Both the position numbers and the translations under genes were made by a program. From Schizochytrium sp. TIO01 (lineage: Eukaryota; Sar; Bigyra; Thraustochytrida; Thraustochytriidae): a stretch of 64,000 nucleotides of DNA. Below the pieces are notes generated by a model. That model had not been told where the DNA came from, did not search any database, and saw only the letters and a program-made list of their open reading frames with translations. The stretch spans positions 2,431,148-2,495,147 of the forward strand of contig SMSO01000014.1 in NCBI GenBank assembly GCA_004764695.1, in the 5' to 3' direction. This document shows positions 61,567-64,000 of this stretch, piece by piece; positions within the stretch are counted from its first letter, which is position 1, and each line of letters starts with the position of its first letter.

Positions 61567-62462
61567 CGCAGTCACAGTTCTCTAGCTAGGCACCTTGCAC
61601 TGATAGAGCTGTGCTCGGCGGCGACTCCATCTCCATCAAAGAGTGCTTTTCTGTTGCAACCAGTGTATGCTGTTTTTTTTGTTTGTTTTGTTTTTGCAAA
61701 TCATCTGTGTCAAGAGACGTTTGGAGTAGATCATAAACACTGGATAGATAGATACCTACCTCGCTATGTAGTCGAATTCCACTCTTTCATAAGCCGTGAT
61801 TAGTTCTTTGTAACAACCATTTCACTTTTTGCAATTTCAAGTTGAAGCAAATCACCCAGGTGCTCTCAGTAGAGAAAGTTCTTACTGGAGCTCAGCTTAG
61901 CAAACAATAGTTCCTAGCTTGAGAGAAGTCGACGGTGCATGATGAACCAACAGACTATCTTTTTTTTATTTTTAATACTAGCTAGCTACGTAGATGCAAA
62001 AACAGAACAAGCAGATCATGAGACCCCAATGTTTCATGGAGTGATACAGAATGAGACAAAATAAATTTGCTGAACCTGCTCTCCTGATGGAGACTATCTA
62101 GTAGACGGTTTCCCCAAGACTTCAATGTTATGTAAAAGCAAAAATAGAATAGAGTAATCCTGCCAAATCACAGTATCTACGGTCCTGTTCGCCATGGCCT
62201 TTAGAAGGCAGAAAGTGTATATCGTAGTTAGGAGCTTTGCTTGATAGCAAAACTAATAATAACTACGTTCAAATCCTAGCGGAAAAGAAAATGTTGACCA
62301 GTCCGACGGATACGGCAGCAGGACTGCAAATCTTCTGCCACACCCAAAACTGATTCAAGCACTCCTTTCTTAAGCACGTGACTTTCAACAAATTTCGTAC
62401 TGCTTCCAGTGGAAAACACACGACGCGACACGAAGGCTGTCGAAAGAAGAGTTGCAGGCACG
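61567..62462. other. Intergenic, no gene recognised
   Basis: About 900 bases between the Fanzor element and the epoxide hydrolase gene. It has T-rich runs near 61670-61690 and 61960, and one TACCTACCTCG motif at 61752. The last bases are the leader of the hydrolase. Confidence 0.5.
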
Positions 62463-63650
62463 ATGAAGGTGCAGAAGATGCAGCTTCGCATTGATGAAGA
62501 GGAACTAACAGACCTGCGCAGACGTTTAGAGACCTTTCGAGAGCCTGACCCCGGCCCTGGAGCGGATAGTTGGGATTATGGCCTTCCAATTGGGTTCGCC
62601 CACAAAATGCATCATTATTGGTTACATGAATTTGATTGGCGAGCAGCTGAGAAGAAGATTAACTCTTTTCGGCATTACCGTGTGAACCTTGGTGACAACT
62701 ACAATAAAATAGGCATTCACTTCGTTTTTGCTGCACCTGAAAAGGGTGCAAATAAATTACCTATTCTGCTACTACATGGGTGGCCCGGAAGCTTTTGGGA
62801 ATTTCACAAGGTTATCCCTCAACTGGTCGAAGCCGGATTTGCAGTTGTTGTGCCATCTTTACCTGGCTATGGCTTTAGCGACGCTCCACAAGAGCAAGGA
62901 TGGTCGATATTGAGGGTGGCAGATGCCCTTGACTCTTTAATGAGGGGTCTCGGGTATCCTCATTATTATGCTCAAGGTGGTGATTGGGGTGCAGTAATCT
63001 GCAGAGTGCTTGGTTCTTTTCCAGACAAATACGGCTGCAAAGCCCTTCATTTCAACTTTTTTCCATGTCCAAAGCCACTTCAAGTTGATCTAAGCTCTCT
63101 TTCAGAAGATGACAAAGCCAAAATAGATCGTGCTCGAGGATTCTCGCATGCCGAAACCGGGTACCAGGCTATACAACGTACGCGTCCTCAGACGTTGGCC
63201 TATGGATTGACGGATAGTCCAATGGGGCTCGCTTGTTGGATTAGTGAAAAGTTTAGCGCGTGGTCTGATACACAGGGAAGTCATGATCCGACAGTTGCTA
63301 TCAGTATGGATGATATGCTCACGAATATTTGCATTTATTGGTTTACTCGTTCGATTGCTTCGTCTGTTCGATTGTACTATGAAACAATGGGCCTAGGGAA
63401 ATTCGCTCCTGTTCGGATTGCGAACGTCATTGTTCCATGCGCAATTGCAGAATTCCCCAAAGAAATAAGCACTATGCCAATGGCTTGGGTAAAGGAGTGG
63501 TATAATGTAAAGCAATATAGTCAATTTCAACAAGGAGGCCATTTCGCTGCGCTGGAAATGCCCAATGAGCTGAGCAATGATATTACTTCATTTTTCAATC
63601 AACGCGAGGCTGAAAGCTCAAATGAGTATGAAGTCCATTCCAAAATGTAA
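62463..63650 (+). CDS. Microsomal-type epoxide hydrolase (alpha/beta hydrolase with EHN domain)
   Basis: The 395-residue enzyme opens with the epoxide hydrolase N-terminal region (EHN, about 5-95): DEEELTDLRRRLETFREPDP, HYWLHEFDWRAAEKKINSFRHY and GIHFVFA. The hydrolase fold follows: LLLHGWPGSFWEF (oxyanion hole, HGWPGS at 105-110), VPSLPGYGFSD, and the nucleophile elbow QGGDWGAVIC with Asp174. The general base is His360 in GGHFAALEMP. It lacks an obvious N-terminal membrane anchor, unlike human EPHX1, and so resembles soluble fungal and bacterial members. It opens epoxides of xenobiotics or lipids to diols through a covalent ester on Asp174. The in-frame GTG 54 bases upstream is rejected; the ATG at 62463 starts just before the EHN region. 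Confidence 0.93.
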   Translation: MKVQKMQLRIDEEELTDLRRRLETFREPDPGPGADSWDYGLPIGFAHKMHHYWLHEFDWRAAEKKINSFRHYRVNLGDNYNKIGIHFVFAAPEKGANKLPILLLHGWPGSFWEFHKVIPQLVEAGFAVVVPSLPGYGFSDAPQEQGWSILRVADALDSLMRGLGYPHYYAQGGDWGAVICRVLGSFPDKYGCKALHFNFFPCPKPLQVDLSSLSEDDKAKIDRARGFSHAETGYQAIQRTRPQTLAYGLTDSPMGLACWISEKFSAWSDTQGSHDPTVAISMDDMLTNICIYWFTRSIASSVRLYYETMGLGKFAPVRIANVIVPCAIAEFPKEISTMPMAWVKEWYNVKQYSQFQQGGHFAALEMPNELSNDITSFFNQREAESSNEYEVHSKM

Positions 63651-64000
63651 TTTACTCTGCATCTAGAATATATCTTAACCTACGCATGGCATGGCCATGG
63701 CCAATTTCTATACAAATTAAGACAAAACAACATGTGAACTCTTGTCAACTAACTATTCCAACAATTATTTTGCTACCATGTTTGTTATTGTTAATGGTCC
63801 AAGGGGAGACTTGATTTGGTCAGAATAATTGATCTTTCCTCAACAAGGCGCTATATTCTTTAGACTAAGCGAATACAAAATTCAGCTTTGTTCGAAATGA
63901 TCTTCTTGCTGAATTGTTCGATATCCTCACCCGTAAAATGAGAGGAGCGGAAGCAGATTTGACTTTATATGTTTGAAGTATCGATAGGCAGGTACTTGAG
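63651..64000. other. Downstream flank of the epoxide hydrolase gene
   Basis: 350 bases to the window end, with a CATGGCATGGCCATGGCC palindromic patch near 63686 and a CAGGTACTTG motif at the edge. No gene seen. Confidence 0.5.

Overview
The window is nuclear DNA of a unicellular eukaryote. It carries about 22 protein genes, nearly all single uninterrupted ORFs under the standard code, spaced 0.1-5 kb apart on both strands in AT-rich intergenic DNA full of microsatellites. No operon logic, no spliceosomal introns I could support, no tRNA or rRNA and no CRISPR array were seen. Intronless genes, many mitochondrial presequences, a MOK-type ciliary kinase and unusual domain fusions would suit a stramenopile of the thraustochytrid/labyrinthulid type, but that assignment is inference.

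Layout. 0-9 kb: SH3-SH3 adaptor, pantothenate synthetase (broken frame), ArfGAP-C2 protein, MTQ2-type methyltransferase. 10-16 kb: His-rich zinc transporter, MOK-like kinase, BolA2. 16-20 kb: gene desert of tetranucleotide arrays ending at a GC-rich, codon-biased small mitochondrial protein gene. 21-29 kb: F-box protein, PH-like/5-phosphatase/C2/villin-headpiece protein, ADP-ribosylglycohydrolase-like protein. 31-39 kb: inverted-repeat element, small ER-type membrane protein, SMYD-like SET protein, REV1-like protein without visible catalytic residues, MSI4/RBBP4-type WD40 protein. 39.6-45 kb: second element, PP2A B'' subunit (broken frame), DUF924 protein. 48-53 kb: OXNAD1-like oxidoreductase, unknown mitochondrial protein, CAP-Gly/WH1/PP2C phosphatase. 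58-64 kb: mitochondrial J-protein, the largest mobile element, epoxide hydrolase.

The most interesting content is a family of three related mobile elements (31.46-31.90, 39.60-40.53 and 59.08-61.57 kb). On the minus strand the largest carries the eroded remains of a Fanzor/TnpB-type RNA-guided nuclease: the N-terminal signature, a RuvC-I block (ALDPGV), a RuvC-II block (LPTFETS), a zinc finger and a RuvC-III block in the right order. The second copy is an internal-deletion derivative. The third is an inverted duplication of the element's 3' end. All share a conserved noncoding 3' end with two hairpins, a candidate guide-RNA region.

Other notable points are two genes each broken by one extra base inside a highly conserved motif (panC and PP2A B''), unusual fusions linking cytoskeletal modules to phosphatases, a REV1-like protein that seems polymerase-dead, a SMYD protein whose MYND finger has lost cysteines, and a dispersed TACCTA/TAGGTA motif in intergenic DNA.
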